Assembly: GCA_964628835.1 (NCBI GenBank)
Contig: CAZVME010000009.1
Span: 1-64,000 of the forward strand
Direction: 5' to 3'
Origin: JAAGZL01 sp964628835
GTDB lineage: Bacteria; Pseudomonadota; Gammaproteobacteria; Chromatiales; Chromatiaceae
Length of the DNA: 64,000 nt
The notes beneath the pieces are model-generated. The model did no database searches. It had not been told where the DNA came from and was given only the letters and a program-made list of their open reading frames with translations. Below are positions 18,041 through 26,587 of this stretch, in pieces. The position numbers and the translations under genes were made by a program. Every line of letters starts with the position of its first letter. Position 1 is the first letter of the stretch.

Positions 18041-19090
18041 TCAACTGCCATATTGTTGCTTGTAATACTCCTGGTAGCTGCCATCTTTGATTCTGCTCCA
18101 CCACTCTTCATGCTCCAGATACCAGGCAACTGTCTTGCGTATACCAATTTCAAAGGTATATTCCGGTTTCCAATCCAACTCATCCATCATCTTGCTGGCG
18201 TCAATGGCGTAACGCAGGTCATGTCCAGGACGATCCCTGACAAAAGTTATAAGCTCACTCTTGGGCCTGTCGCCGGGACGCATCTCATCCAGGGTTGTAC
18301 AGATCAGGCGCACAATATCGATATTGGCCCACTCATTACAACCACCAATGTTATAGGTTTCACCCACCCTTCCAGCATGCAGCACCCGGTCAATTCCACG
18401 GCAGTGGTCATCCACATGCAGCCAATCCCGAATATTCAGCCCATCCCCATATACCGGTAGCGGCTTCTGCTCCAGGGAGTTGATTATCACCAATGGGATG
18501 AGCTTCTCCGGAAACTGATAGGGACCGTAGTTATTGGAACAGTTGGTGGTCAGCACCGGCATACCGTAGGTGTGAAAATATGCCCGCACCAGGTGGTCGG
18601 ATGACGCCTTGGACGCTGCGTACGGGCTGTTGGGTGCAAAGGGTGTGGTCTCGGTAAAGGCCGGCCCTTCTGCCGTCAGAGAGCCATACACCTCGTCGGT
18701 GGATACATGCAGAAAGCGACACCCATCCATATCCTCAGACCATGCCTTGCGTGCGGCCTCCAACAGAGTGAAGGTGCCGTGAATATTTGTGGTGATAAAA
18801 GCCTCGGGTCCAGTGATAGACCTGTCCACATGGGATTCTGCGGCAAAGTGAACCACATGTGTTATGCCTTCATCGGTGAACAGCCGTTGGATCAGTTCAG
18901 GATCACAAACATCACCATGCACAAAACGGTAGTTTGCTGATTTATCTATCCCATTCAGATTCTCCAGATTACCGGCATAGGTGAGCGCATCCAAATTTAT
19001 CACCCGATCTCCTGGATGGTTCCGCACCCAATGGTGAACAAAATTTGAACCGATGAAACCGGCGCCGCCAGTGACCAGTATAGTTTTCAC
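18041..19090 (-). CDS. rfbB: dTDP-glucose 4,6-dehydratase
   Basis: A 349-residue extended SDR enzyme that converts dTDP-glucose to dTDP-4-keto-6-deoxyglucose, the second step of dTDP-L-rhamnose synthesis. The Rossmann motif TGGAGFIGSNFV is at the N-terminus. The catalytic STDEVYG (Thr-Asp-Glu) and YAASKA (Tyr-Lys) motifs are clear. Length is standard. Its start overlaps the rfbD stop by 4 bp, so it is the last gene of the rfbA-C-D-B set as transcribed. It acts in the cytoplasm. Confidence 0.97.
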   Translation of the reverse strand: MKTILVTGGAGFIGSNFVHHWVRNHPGDRVINLDALTYAGNLENLNGIDKSANYRFVHGDVCDPELIQRLFTDEGITHVVHFAAESHVDRSITGPEAFITTNIHGTFTLLEAARKAWSEDMDGCRFLHVSTDEVYGSLTAEGPAFTETTPFAPNSPYAASKASSDHLVRAYFHTYGMPVLTTNCSNNYGPYQFPEKLIPLVIINSLEQKPLPVYGDGLNIRDWLHVDDHCRGIDRVLHAGRVGETYNIGGCNEWANIDIVRLICTTLDEMRPGDRPKSELITFVRDRPGHDLRYAIDASKMMDELDWKPEYTFEIGIRKTVAWYLEHEEWWSRIKDGSYQEYYKQQYGS

Positions 19091-19956
19091 TTGATCTTCC
19101 GCAGTTGTGTCAACATTTCACGCAGGCTCTCGCGCCAGTGTGGAATATGGTAATTCAGTTTGTTCCTGATCTTGCGCTTGCTCAACACCGAATATGCGGG
19201 ACGCATTGCCAGCGCCTTGTAGTCACTCGCCGGTATGGGTCTGACATATTGTGTCTTTACCGGGTAGCCAAGTTGCCTGGCAACCATCACCACCTCATTT
19301 GCCAGGTCATACCATGAGGCCACCCCTTCGTTGGTAAAGTTATAGATACCTGAGGACTCGGAGTAGACCAGTGCGGATATTGCCTCGGCAATATCCCCAG
19401 CCCATGTTGGGGAGCCCAGTTGATCATCAATGACCTGTATTTCATTTCTCTCAGTTGCCAAATTCAATATGGTCTTTACGAAATTATTCCCCTGCGCCCC
19501 GTAGACCCAGGAAGCTCGCAAAACAACCGCCTCCGGCAGCACTTCGAGTACCGCTGTCTCTCCTGCCAGTTTTGATTCACCGTACACCCCCAGAGGGTTT
19601 GGTGTATCTTCTTCCGAATATGGGTGTGACTGACGACCATCGAAGATATAATCTGTTGAGATGTGCAGCAATCGTCCCTGGTAGCTCTTTACCCCTTCAG
19701 CCAGGGCGCGTGTCGCATCACGATTAATCAAAAAGGCCTTGTCCCGCTCCTGCTCCGCCATGTCCACCTGGGTGTAGGCAGCACAGTTAACCACCCAATC
19801 CGCCTTGAACTTTAAGACCCACTCAGTCACCTTTTCCGGTTGACAAAAATCCAGATCCCTACTGCGTACTCCTGTAACATCCATGCCGTGCGTCTTGAAC
19901 AGACGGACCATTTCACTCCCCAGCTGGCCGGCACCTCCGGTTACCAGTATTTTCAT
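19087..19956 (-). CDS. rfbD: dTDP-4-dehydrorhamnose reductase
   Basis: A 289-residue NAD(P)H-dependent reductase for the final step of dTDP-L-rhamnose synthesis. It has the N-terminal TGGAGQLGSEMV Rossmann motif, STDYIFDG, and the YGESKLAGE Tyr-Lys catalytic pair, all typical of RmlD. It lies 9 bp after rfbC and overlaps rfbB by 4 bp, so the four genes form one tight operon supplying L-rhamnose to the EPS. Length is normal and nothing unusual is seen. Confidence 0.96.
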   Translation of the reverse strand: MKILVTGGAGQLGSEMVRLFKTHGMDVTGVRSRDLDFCQPEKVTEWVLKFKADWVVNCAAYTQVDMAEQERDKAFLINRDATRALAEGVKSYQGRLLHISTDYIFDGRQSHPYSEEDTPNPLGVYGESKLAGETAVLEVLPEAVVLRASWVYGAQGNNFVKTILNLATERNEIQVIDDQLGSPTWAGDIAEAISALVYSESSGIYNFTNEGVASWYDLANEVVMVARQLGYPVKTQYVRPIPASDYKALAMRPAYSVLSKRKIRNKLNYHIPHWRESLREMLTQLRKIK

Positions 19957-19965
19957 AACAACACC

Positions 19966-20529
19966 CTAATATCTTGGCAACAGATCCAGGTCCTTTAGCT
20001 CCTTCAATGACCTATTCATTGCATCTTTTTCCGAAACAACAAACTCAAGACCAGGCCATTCAATCCCTATATCCTGGTCATTCCAGATAATCCCCTGTTC
20101 ATCCTCTGGCACATAATAATCCGTGCATTTATAGAGAAAGTCGGCAAATTCGCTCAGGACACAGAAGCCATGGGCAAAGCCAGGCGGAATATACATCTGT
20201 CTATGGTTGTCTTGGTTTAACTCGACCCCGACCCACTGGCCATAGGTGGTTGAGCCCCTACGGATGTCCACTGCAACGTCATATACTGCCCCCGATGCCA
20301 CACGCACCAACTTACCCTGGGGTCGATTAAGCTGGTAGTGCAAACCCCTTAGAACTCCGTGCTGTGAGCGTGAATGGTTATCCTGGACAAATGGTACACT
20401 GATGCCATGTGTTGCAAATTCGTCGGCATGCCAGGTTTCCATAAAAAAACCACGTTCATCACCAAACAAATCAGGCTCAATAATCAACACATCAGAGATT
20501 GGTGACGGTATCACCTTCATTATCTGCAC
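19966..20529 (-). CDS. rfbC: dTDP-4-dehydrorhamnose 3,5-epimerase
   Basis: A 187-residue cupin epimerase (RmlC). Characteristic stretches are EPDLFGDERGFFMETW near the N-terminus, QDNHSRSQHGVLRGLHYQ (with the catalytic His in GLHYQ), and IPPGFAHGFCVLSE. The second Met (fourth codon) is a possible alternative start. It overlaps the upstream rfbA by about 10 bp. It converts dTDP-4-keto-6-deoxyglucose to the L-lyxo sugar that RfbD then reduces. Confidence 0.96.
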   Translation of the reverse strand: MQIMKVIPSPISDVLIIEPDLFGDERGFFMETWHADEFATHGISVPFVQDNHSRSQHGVLRGLHYQLNRPQGKLVRVASGAVYDVAVDIRRGSTTYGQWVGVELNQDNHRQMYIPPGFAHGFCVLSEFADFLYKCTDYYVPEDEQGIIWNDQDIGIEWPGLEFVVSEKDAMNRSLKELKDLDLLPRY

Positions 20530-21398
20530 CCATCCTCTTCCAGGATATCCAGCAGATATTTACCATAGCCATTGCTTGCCAGTGGCAGTGCCAGCAACTC
20601 TAATTGCCTGGCGTCGATAAACCCCTGACGATAGGCAATCTCTTCAATACAGGATATCTTCAGACCCTGACGCTGTTCTACAGTCTCCACAAAAGTGGCT
20701 GCCTGCAATAGGGATTTATGGGTTCCAGTATCCAGCCAGGCAGTGCCGCGCCCCAACATTTCCACCTGCAGGTCACCCTGTTGAAGATACCTATTGTTTA
20801 CCTCTGTGATCTCAAGCTCACCACGGACAGATGGCTTGAGACCAGCCGCAATCTCTACCACTCGATTGTCATAAAAATAGAGCCCAGGCACGGCATAATG
20901 CGAACGCGGATTTTCTGGCTTCTCCTCGATTGATATGGCCTTGCCTACAGCATCAAATTCAACCACGCCATAACGCTCCGGGTCCTGCACCCGATAGGCA
21001 AAAATTGTCGCTCCTTCGGCATTCTTGCGTGCATTCTCCAGATTTGCACCCAGGCCATGTCCGTAAAATATATTGTCCCCCAGGATCAGGCAGCAGTCAG
21101 AGTTCCCGATAAATTCACGCCCGATAATAAAGGCCTGGGCCAGACCTTCAGGCCTCGGTTGTTCGGCGTACTCAAGATTTATTCCAAGCTGGCTACCATC
21201 TCCGAATAGCTGCCTGAATTGCGGCAGATCCTGTGGGGTGGAGATGATCAATATCTCCCTAATGCCAGCCAGCATCAGCGTGGACATGGGATAGTAGATC
21301 ATGGGTTTATCATAGACCGGCATCAGCTGTTTACTCACCGTCATGGTCAGTGGATATAGCCGTGTGCCTGAGCCTCCCGCCAGAATAATTCCTTTCAT
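20520..21398 (-). CDS. rfbA: Glucose-1-phosphate thymidylyltransferase
   Basis: A 292-residue nucleotidyltransferase making dTDP-glucose from dTTP and glucose-1-phosphate. It starts MKGIILAGGSGTRLYPLT, the diagnostic nucleotide-binding motif, and has GDNIFYGHGL and IEEKPENP. It is the first of the four tightly packed rhamnose genes. Length is standard for RmlA. About 55 bp separate it from galE upstream, so the two genes are probably co-transcribed. Confidence 0.97.
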   Translation of the reverse strand: MKGIILAGGSGTRLYPLTMTVSKQLMPVYDKPMIYYPMSTLMLAGIREILIISTPQDLPQFRQLFGDGSQLGINLEYAEQPRPEGLAQAFIIGREFIGNSDCCLILGDNIFYGHGLGANLENARKNAEGATIFAYRVQDPERYGVVEFDAVGKAISIEEKPENPRSHYAVPGLYFYDNRVVEIAAGLKPSVRGELEITEVNNRYLQQGDLQVEMLGRGTAWLDTGTHKSLLQAATFVETVEQRQGLKISCIEEIAYRQGFIDARQLELLALPLASNGYGKYLLDILEEDGCR

Positions 21399-21452
21399 AG
21401 CTGAGTCACCATGGGTAACAAGTAAACTCCAATCATCTTAATATTCATCACG

Positions 21453-22475
21453 CTAACCAAACCCATCCGGGTTATTTTTCTGCCAGCGCCAGGTGTCTTC
21501 GCACATCTGCTCCAGACCAAGCTCTGCCTTCCAGCCCAACACAGACTCTGCCAGAGATGGATCTGCATAACAGGCGGCGATGTCACCGGTGCGGCGATCC
21601 TCAATCTGGTATGGAACCCTGGTGTCTGCCGCCTTCTCGAAAGCCGACACCATCTCTAGGACGCTATATCCACAACCTGTCCCCAGATTGAATACGTTCA
21701 CGCCACTGATATCCGCCATCTTGCTCAAGGCCATAAGGTGGCCCTTGGCCAGATCCACCACATGGATATAATCCCGTACCCCTGTGCCATCCACAGTGGG
21801 GTAGTCGTTGCCAAATACAGACAGCCTCTCCAGCTTGCCTGACGCCACCTGTGCTATATACGGCATCAGGTTATTGGGTATGCCGGTTGGATCCTCCCCC
21901 AGCATGCCACTGACATGGGCACCCACCGGATTAAAGTAGCGCAACAGTGTTACCTTCCACCGATTATCTGACACCCACAGGTCTCTGAGAATCTCTTCAA
22001 TTACCAGCTTTGATCTGCCATATGGATTGGTTGCGGAAAGGGGAAAGCCTTCGGTTATGGGTAGCGAGGCAGGATCACCATACACCGTGGCGGAGGAGCT
22101 AAACACAATATCTAACACTCCATGTTCCTGCATTACTTTACACAGAGTGATGGTGCCGCAGATGTTGTTTTTATAGTAGGCAACCGGTTTCTCCACCGAT
22201 TCACCCACCGCCTTCAATCCGGCAAAATGGACCACAGCAGAGATGGAGTGTTGATGGAAAATCTGCTGCATTGCAGACTCATCCAGGATATCTGCCCGAT
22301 AAAATTCGACAGCTTTTTCGGTAAGCTGCTCTATGCGTTGCAGCGATTTTTCGCTGCTGTTACACAGGTTATCCACCACCACCACATCATAGCCTGCGTT
22401 AAGCATCTCGACACAGGTATGGGAGCCGATGTAGCCGGCTCCCCCGGTCAGAAGGATTTGTTGTGTCTTCTTCAT
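21453..22475 (-). CDS. galE: UDP-glucose 4-epimerase
   Basis: A 340-residue extended SDR enzyme interconverting UDP-glucose and UDP-galactose. It has the NAD motif LTGGAGYIGSHTCVEML, FSSSATVYG and the catalytic YGRSK, plus a GalE-typical C-terminal region with YADPSLAESVLGWKAE. It likely supplies UDP-galactose, or UDP-GalNAc if the gate residue allows, to the EPS. It sits between the assembly-machinery genes and the rhamnose genes on the same strand. Confidence 0.95.
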   Translation of the reverse strand: MKKTQQILLTGGAGYIGSHTCVEMLNAGYDVVVVDNLCNSSEKSLQRIEQLTEKAVEFYRADILDESAMQQIFHQHSISAVVHFAGLKAVGESVEKPVAYYKNNICGTITLCKVMQEHGVLDIVFSSSATVYGDPASLPITEGFPLSATNPYGRSKLVIEEILRDLWVSDNRWKVTLLRYFNPVGAHVSGMLGEDPTGIPNNLMPYIAQVASGKLERLSVFGNDYPTVDGTGVRDYIHVVDLAKGHLMALSKMADISGVNVFNLGTGCGYSVLEMVSAFEKAADTRVPYQIEDRRTGDIAACYADPSLAESVLGWKAELGLEQMCEDTWRWQKNNPDGFG

Positions 22476-22564
22476 TTGGCAGTTACGCCTTCCTCTGTAA
22501 AATCAAGCATCAGCGGTATAGGTGAGACTCAAGGCATATAGAACAAAAGACCACCATGATTAAA

Positions 22565-23512
22565 TTAAAACAGGTCTTTCTGCTCTAGCTTATCCTGAAA
22601 GATATCTTTATCAATCAGCGACGGCTTTATGTTCAAACCCAGCTTTGCTTTAATCAGCTCTCTGATTTTTACCGCCTCTTCATCCTCATCCTTACGCATG
22701 GGGAAAATACCACCCTTCTGCTTATCTCTAACCACATCAAGAACCAACTTAGCATCAACCTTGAGCTGCTCATCGGCAAAGGCATAGACCAGGGCAAAGT
22801 CACATAGGGTATTGATCAGACGCGGTATACCACGGCTATAATAGTGAACCACCGCACATGCTGATTTGGGAAAGATCCCGGGATTACCACCAGCATGTTT
22901 AATACGATATTTTATATACTCGATGGTATCTTTTAACTTCAGACGTTCTATATGGTAATCAACGGAAACTCTCTGCGCTAACTGACGCAGTTCCTGTTTT
23001 CTCATGGTCTGTAACAGTTCGGGCTGACCCACCAGTACCAGTTGCAGTACTGTGTGCTTGCCCGAGTTGATGTTGGATAGCATACGCAACTCCTCCAGGG
23101 TTTCCACCCCAAAGTTCTGCGCTTCGTCGATAATCAGCACCGTGCGTTTGTTCTGTGCATATTGTTCAATCAGAAAATTGCTGAACAGTTGATACAGTTC
23201 GGTCTTGGTCTTGTTTTTGTAATCCAGATCAAACGCCATCAACACCCATTCCAGGAGCTCCCCAAATGCGTTATGGGTATTGGAAATAAGACCAACCATA
23301 ATATCTTCACCCAATCCACCAAGCACATGGTGAATCAACGTGGTCTTACCGGCCCCGACCTCACCACTTATCACAGTTATTCCGGCTTCACTTCTAAGCC
23401 CGTAGTTAAGCATGGTCAGCGCCATACGGTGGCACTTGCCCATATACAGGAATGACGGATCCGGCGTTAGGGAAAATGGGGGTTCAGAAAAATTGAAGAA
23501 CTCTTTATACAT
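22565..23512 (-). CDS. XrtA/PEP-CTERM-system ATPase, ExeA-like AAA protein
   Basis: A 315-residue AAA+ ATPase resembling GspA/ExeA. It opens MYKEFFNFSEPPFSLTPDP, then has Walker A GEVGAGKTTL (about 51-60), Walker B VLIIDEAQN (about 125) and sensor-like VLVGQPEL. This architecture is the putative secretion ATPase found in nearly all exosortase-linked EPS loci. Its exact role is not established, but it may power or regulate polysaccharide export. It follows the kinase gene by 11 bp and is surely in the same operon. Confidence 0.9.
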   Translation of the reverse strand: MYKEFFNFSEPPFSLTPDPSFLYMGKCHRMALTMLNYGLRSEAGITVISGEVGAGKTTLIHHVLGGLGEDIMVGLISNTHNAFGELLEWVLMAFDLDYKNKTKTELYQLFSNFLIEQYAQNKRTVLIIDEAQNFGVETLEELRMLSNINSGKHTVLQLVLVGQPELLQTMRKQELRQLAQRVSVDYHIERLKLKDTIEYIKYRIKHAGGNPGIFPKSACAVVHYYSRGIPRLINTLCDFALVYAFADEQLKVDAKLVLDVVRDKQKGGIFPMRKDEDEEAVKIRELIKAKLGLNIKPSLIDKDIFQDKLEQKDLF

Positions 23513-23523
23513 TGATTCAACTT

Positions 23524-24348
23524 CTAGTATGGCGAATGCTTGTGCTGTCGGGCCTTGTTATAGACCGTCCCCAGCAGGTTGGTATTTTCCAACAGCCGTA
23601 GTGACTCTTTCACCTCGTCTGGAGTGTTCACACCCTCTTCCACCACCAGCAGGCTGGACTGCACTTTGGGCAGGAAGATAAGGGCGTCATCGATATGCAG
23701 CAACGGCGGCAGATCAAAGATGATGATGCGAGAGGCATAGCGGTTGGTAATATCCTCCATCAGCTCAGCCATCATCGGTGTTGAAATGAGTTCTGACGAG
23801 TGTTGAATGGGATTGCCGGATGGCAACAGCACCAGACGCTCAATTCCAGGATTAACCAAAAGCGATGAGATCTCCATGTCCCCCGCCAGGTGGTCAGCCA
23901 GTCCATACTCAGGTTCAAACCCAAAGTACTTGTGAATCGATGGCCGGCGCAAGTCCATATCCACCAGCAGCACCGTATGATTCACCTCCAGCGACAGGCT
24001 TACCGCCAGGTTGGCTGCAACCATGGATTTACCACTCCCCTTGCTGGGGCTGGTGACGGCGATGGTGTTGATACCGGCCTGCCCCATCTTGTACAGGATT
24101 TTGGTGCGCAACACCCTGAAGGTGTCAGATTGCGGGTGACCCTTGACCCCGGCAACCAGACGATTATCCAGCATGGTATCTGTAGGCACTGATACCGTCC
24201 TGGTCCTGGAGTATGTGATCAAGCCGTTACTCTCACCCCCAGCGCCATCCTCTACCCTTTGATCAGGGGCGGCGTTAGGCCGCACAGAGTCTGCCAGTTT
24301 ACGCCGCTGTTCCTCAGCCTTGTTCAGTGCCTGTTGAATTCTTTCCAT
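23524..24348 (-). CDS. CpsD/CapB-like BY-kinase ATPase domain protein
   Basis: A 274-residue cytoplasmic P-loop protein matching the kinase half of bacterial tyrosine autokinases in exosortase EPS loci. It has Walker A TSPSKGSGKSMVAANLA (about 100), Walker A' LLVDMDLRRPSIHKYFG, and Walker B IIIFDLPPLLHIDDA. Typical BY-kinases end in a cluster of several tyrosines. Here only one Tyr is seen at the extreme C-terminus (HKHSPY), so autophosphorylation control may be reduced or different. It pairs with the chain-length protein encoded just upstream at 24418-26181, as in split Wzc systems. Confidence 0.88.
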   Translation of the reverse strand: MERIQQALNKAEEQRRKLADSVRPNAAPDQRVEDGAGGESNGLITYSRTRTVSVPTDTMLDNRLVAGVKGHPQSDTFRVLRTKILYKMGQAGINTIAVTSPSKGSGKSMVAANLAVSLSLEVNHTVLLVDMDLRRPSIHKYFGFEPEYGLADHLAGDMEISSLLVNPGIERLVLLPSGNPIQHSSELISTPMMAELMEDITNRYASRIIIFDLPPLLHIDDALIFLPKVQSSLLVVEEGVNTPDEVKESLRLLENTNLLGTVYNKARQHKHSPY

Positions 24349-24417
24349 CTGGTTATCTCTAATTCGGTAAAATGATGGTAATTTCCGTAGTAAAACTTAT
24401 TTGCCCTGGAACAGTGG

Positions 24418-26181
24418 TCAGAAGTCCATCCCAAGACGCCGCAAAACCACATACCAAAGGACATCCAGCGGCATAATCAGAAAATGGAATATCACAACGG
24501 AAGATAGCCCCGCGATCAATACACCAGCTATCAGCCTGCGCCTGATGGCAACCTTTTGTTCCCGCTCTGCTTCCACCTCGATGTATGGAATGGTAATCAA
24601 CGGTGGCTCTCCGGTTACCCGCATAAGGCTGTGGGTGTCCCTGATGGCATCACTCATGGCCTCAGCTACAGCAACCGTCCCCACGCCTCCAGCCAGAGAG
24701 AAGATAAACCCCAAAAACAGTATTGCCAGTCGATTGGGTTTGGATGGCTTTTCTGGCACCAGCGGTGGCTCAATCAAGGAGAAGCGTTCACCTTTGTTCT
24801 CACGCTCCAGCGACTCGGCCAGTTCTGCCTCCAACTGCTTGGCCTTAACCTCTTTGTACTTACCCATGGCATTGTCATAGTCGCGGCTAAGGTCACGGTA
24901 CTCACGTTCAACCTGCGGACTCTTGATCAGCCTGTCCTCGAAATCATTCAGCTTCTGCTTCAGTTCACCCCGCAACACATGCAGTGACCTAAGCTCACCT
25001 TCCGCTGCCTTCAGCTGGGTACGCAGCTGTATATAAATCGGGTTATCTGGGACAGTGTCCGCATTTTTCTCCTCCTGCTTCCTTACCTTCAGGGCTTTTT
25101 TCAGGGCGGCCTGCGCCTTCACCAGGTTACGCTGAACCTTCTTTACATCTGGATGCTTGGAGGAGTAGCGATCTCGCATGGCCGCTCTTTGGGTCTTGAG
25201 GTCCTTTATCTGCAGCCTGAGTTCTGCCGCCTCATCGGTAATACCAACCTCCTTCCGCAGGGCCGCAATCTCTTTTTTCATCTTGATAAAATCGGGGTGT
25301 GTGGCCGAGTAACGTGACGCCAGGGTGACAAACTCAGACTGCATCGTCTTCAATCTGTCTTCCGGCCCGAGAATTCGTCTACCGTCAGCAGAGATCATTT
25401 CAGTATTCGGGCTGATCTGTGCAAGCTCGGATGTAAGGTAGATTTTACGCTCATCCAGGGTCCTGATCTGCTGCGCCACATCTTTAAGCTCCCGCTCTGC
25501 CCGTTCCATAAGCTGGATGTTGAGCTGCTGCAGCTCAGGGAGATTGTTGATATTCCTCTCCTTGAACTCTGCCAGACCCGCTTCAAGCTGCGCCACTTTC
25601 TGCTCCAGCTTGGCGGATTCTGTGGCCAGAAAACCGGTTGTCTCAACCGCAGACTTAGTACGACGTTCCAGGTTCGCATTCAGAAACAGGGAGACTAGTT
25701 CACTGGTCACCTTCTGCGAGGTGCGCGGACTCTCATTATTGAAAGAAAGTGTGAATGCAATGGTTGCGGTGGTTGCTCGCCCACTGCGCGGGTCCACCAC
25801 ATTTGCGCTGATCATCTCCAGATTGACCTCTTCGCGCATCTCCTCCACCAGCAGAGACATACTGGTGCTCTTCCTTTCCTCCTTATACAGACCATAGTTG
25901 TTGATAATCTTGCTCAGATTGTCTGTGGTCATGACTCGCTGACTGATCATCTGAATACGTTCACCAGCATAGGAAGTAACGGTAGATCGAATGAGGTCAG
26001 GCGGTATCTCCTGCTGCTCAATAAGGATAGTGGCCTTGGATTGATAGATTGACGGCAGACCAAAAGCCAGCAGGGCACTGGCAATCAGTATCAGTACCGT
26101 AGGTATAATGAGCTGCTTTTTCCGTCTTGCCAGGATGGACAGGTAGTCACCAAGCCCCTTAATATCTTCCATTTCTTCCAT
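24418..26181 (-). CDS. Wzz/Wzc-type polysaccharide chain-length determinant
   Basis: A 587-residue inner-membrane protein. The N-terminal membrane segment is near residues 23-43 (LIIPTVLILIASALLAFGLP), followed by the Wzz domain. Long coiled coils cover about 180-460 (EKVAQLEAGLAEFKERNI, KQLEAELAESLERENKGE). A proline-rich PPLVPEKPSKPNRLAI precedes a second membrane helix, and a third lies near the C-terminus. There is no kinase domain, which is encoded by the next gene instead. It likely controls polymer length and bridges to the outer-membrane exporter. The ATG at 26181 and another three codons in are both possible starts. Size and layout match chain-length proteins of XrtA-type systems. 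Confidence 0.9.
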   Translation of the reverse strand: MEEMEDIKGLGDYLSILARRKKQLIIPTVLILIASALLAFGLPSIYQSKATILIEQQEIPPDLIRSTVTSYAGERIQMISQRVMTTDNLSKIINNYGLYKEERKSTSMSLLVEEMREEVNLEMISANVVDPRSGRATTATIAFTLSFNNESPRTSQKVTSELVSLFLNANLERRTKSAVETTGFLATESAKLEQKVAQLEAGLAEFKERNINNLPELQQLNIQLMERAERELKDVAQQIRTLDERKIYLTSELAQISPNTEMISADGRRILGPEDRLKTMQSEFVTLASRYSATHPDFIKMKKEIAALRKEVGITDEAAELRLQIKDLKTQRAAMRDRYSSKHPDVKKVQRNLVKAQAALKKALKVRKQEEKNADTVPDNPIYIQLRTQLKAAEGELRSLHVLRGELKQKLNDFEDRLIKSPQVEREYRDLSRDYDNAMGKYKEVKAKQLEAELAESLERENKGERFSLIEPPLVPEKPSKPNRLAILFLGFIFSLAGGVGTVAVAEAMSDAIRDTHSLMRVTGEPPLITIPYIEVEAEREQKVAIRRRLIAGVLIAGLSSVVIFHFLIMPLDVLWYVVLRRLGMDF

Positions 26182-26587
26182 TTCTTAATCCAGTCACCCT
26201 ATCTAATTACCGCCAACCAGATGCAAACCCTGTAGACACGGTCTATCTGACTATGAACCACCCCCACGCATGGGATCTAAAATCATATATTGTACGGGTA
26301 AAACCGCAGAACCGACACTCCACACCATATATCGGCAACAGCATCCCAGTTCTTGAGTAGGGAATATAACAGGATGGTTGCCAAGCCCATCGTGGCGAGT
26401 CGCCACTCCCACAGGTGAACAAACTCACTCTTCTGCAAACAAGCGCCACCTGCTCCCTTCCTTGCACTGCGCGCAGCAACGCAAAGCCTTTTATTAACCG
26501 CCAGAGGCGGCGGTTTATCTGGATTCAATTACGGGGTCAGGGATCGAGTAAAACACCCTTTTCATGCACGCCATCCATATAGGCAGG
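26182..26587. other. 406-bp gap within the EPS operon
   Basis: No protein gene is supported. The main content is one copy of a dispersed ~150-bp repeat (26378-26528) that is also present at 59254-59412. The rest is ordinary intergenic sequence. The gap separates the chain-length gene from the outer-membrane barrel gene and could hold a terminator or internal promoter. Confidence 0.5.
26378..26528. repeat. Dispersed repeat, copy 1 (about 150 bp)
   Basis: This intergenic element shares an uninterrupted 49-base identity (26401-26449 with 59280-59328), then further similar sequence through actcccttcc, ctgcactgcgcgcag and caaagcctttta, with a closing hairpin ccgcc-aga-ggcgg. It includes the palindromic core gcactgcgcgcagc. 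It looks like a non-autonomous mobile or structured RNA element inserted between operon genes. Confidence 0.85.
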
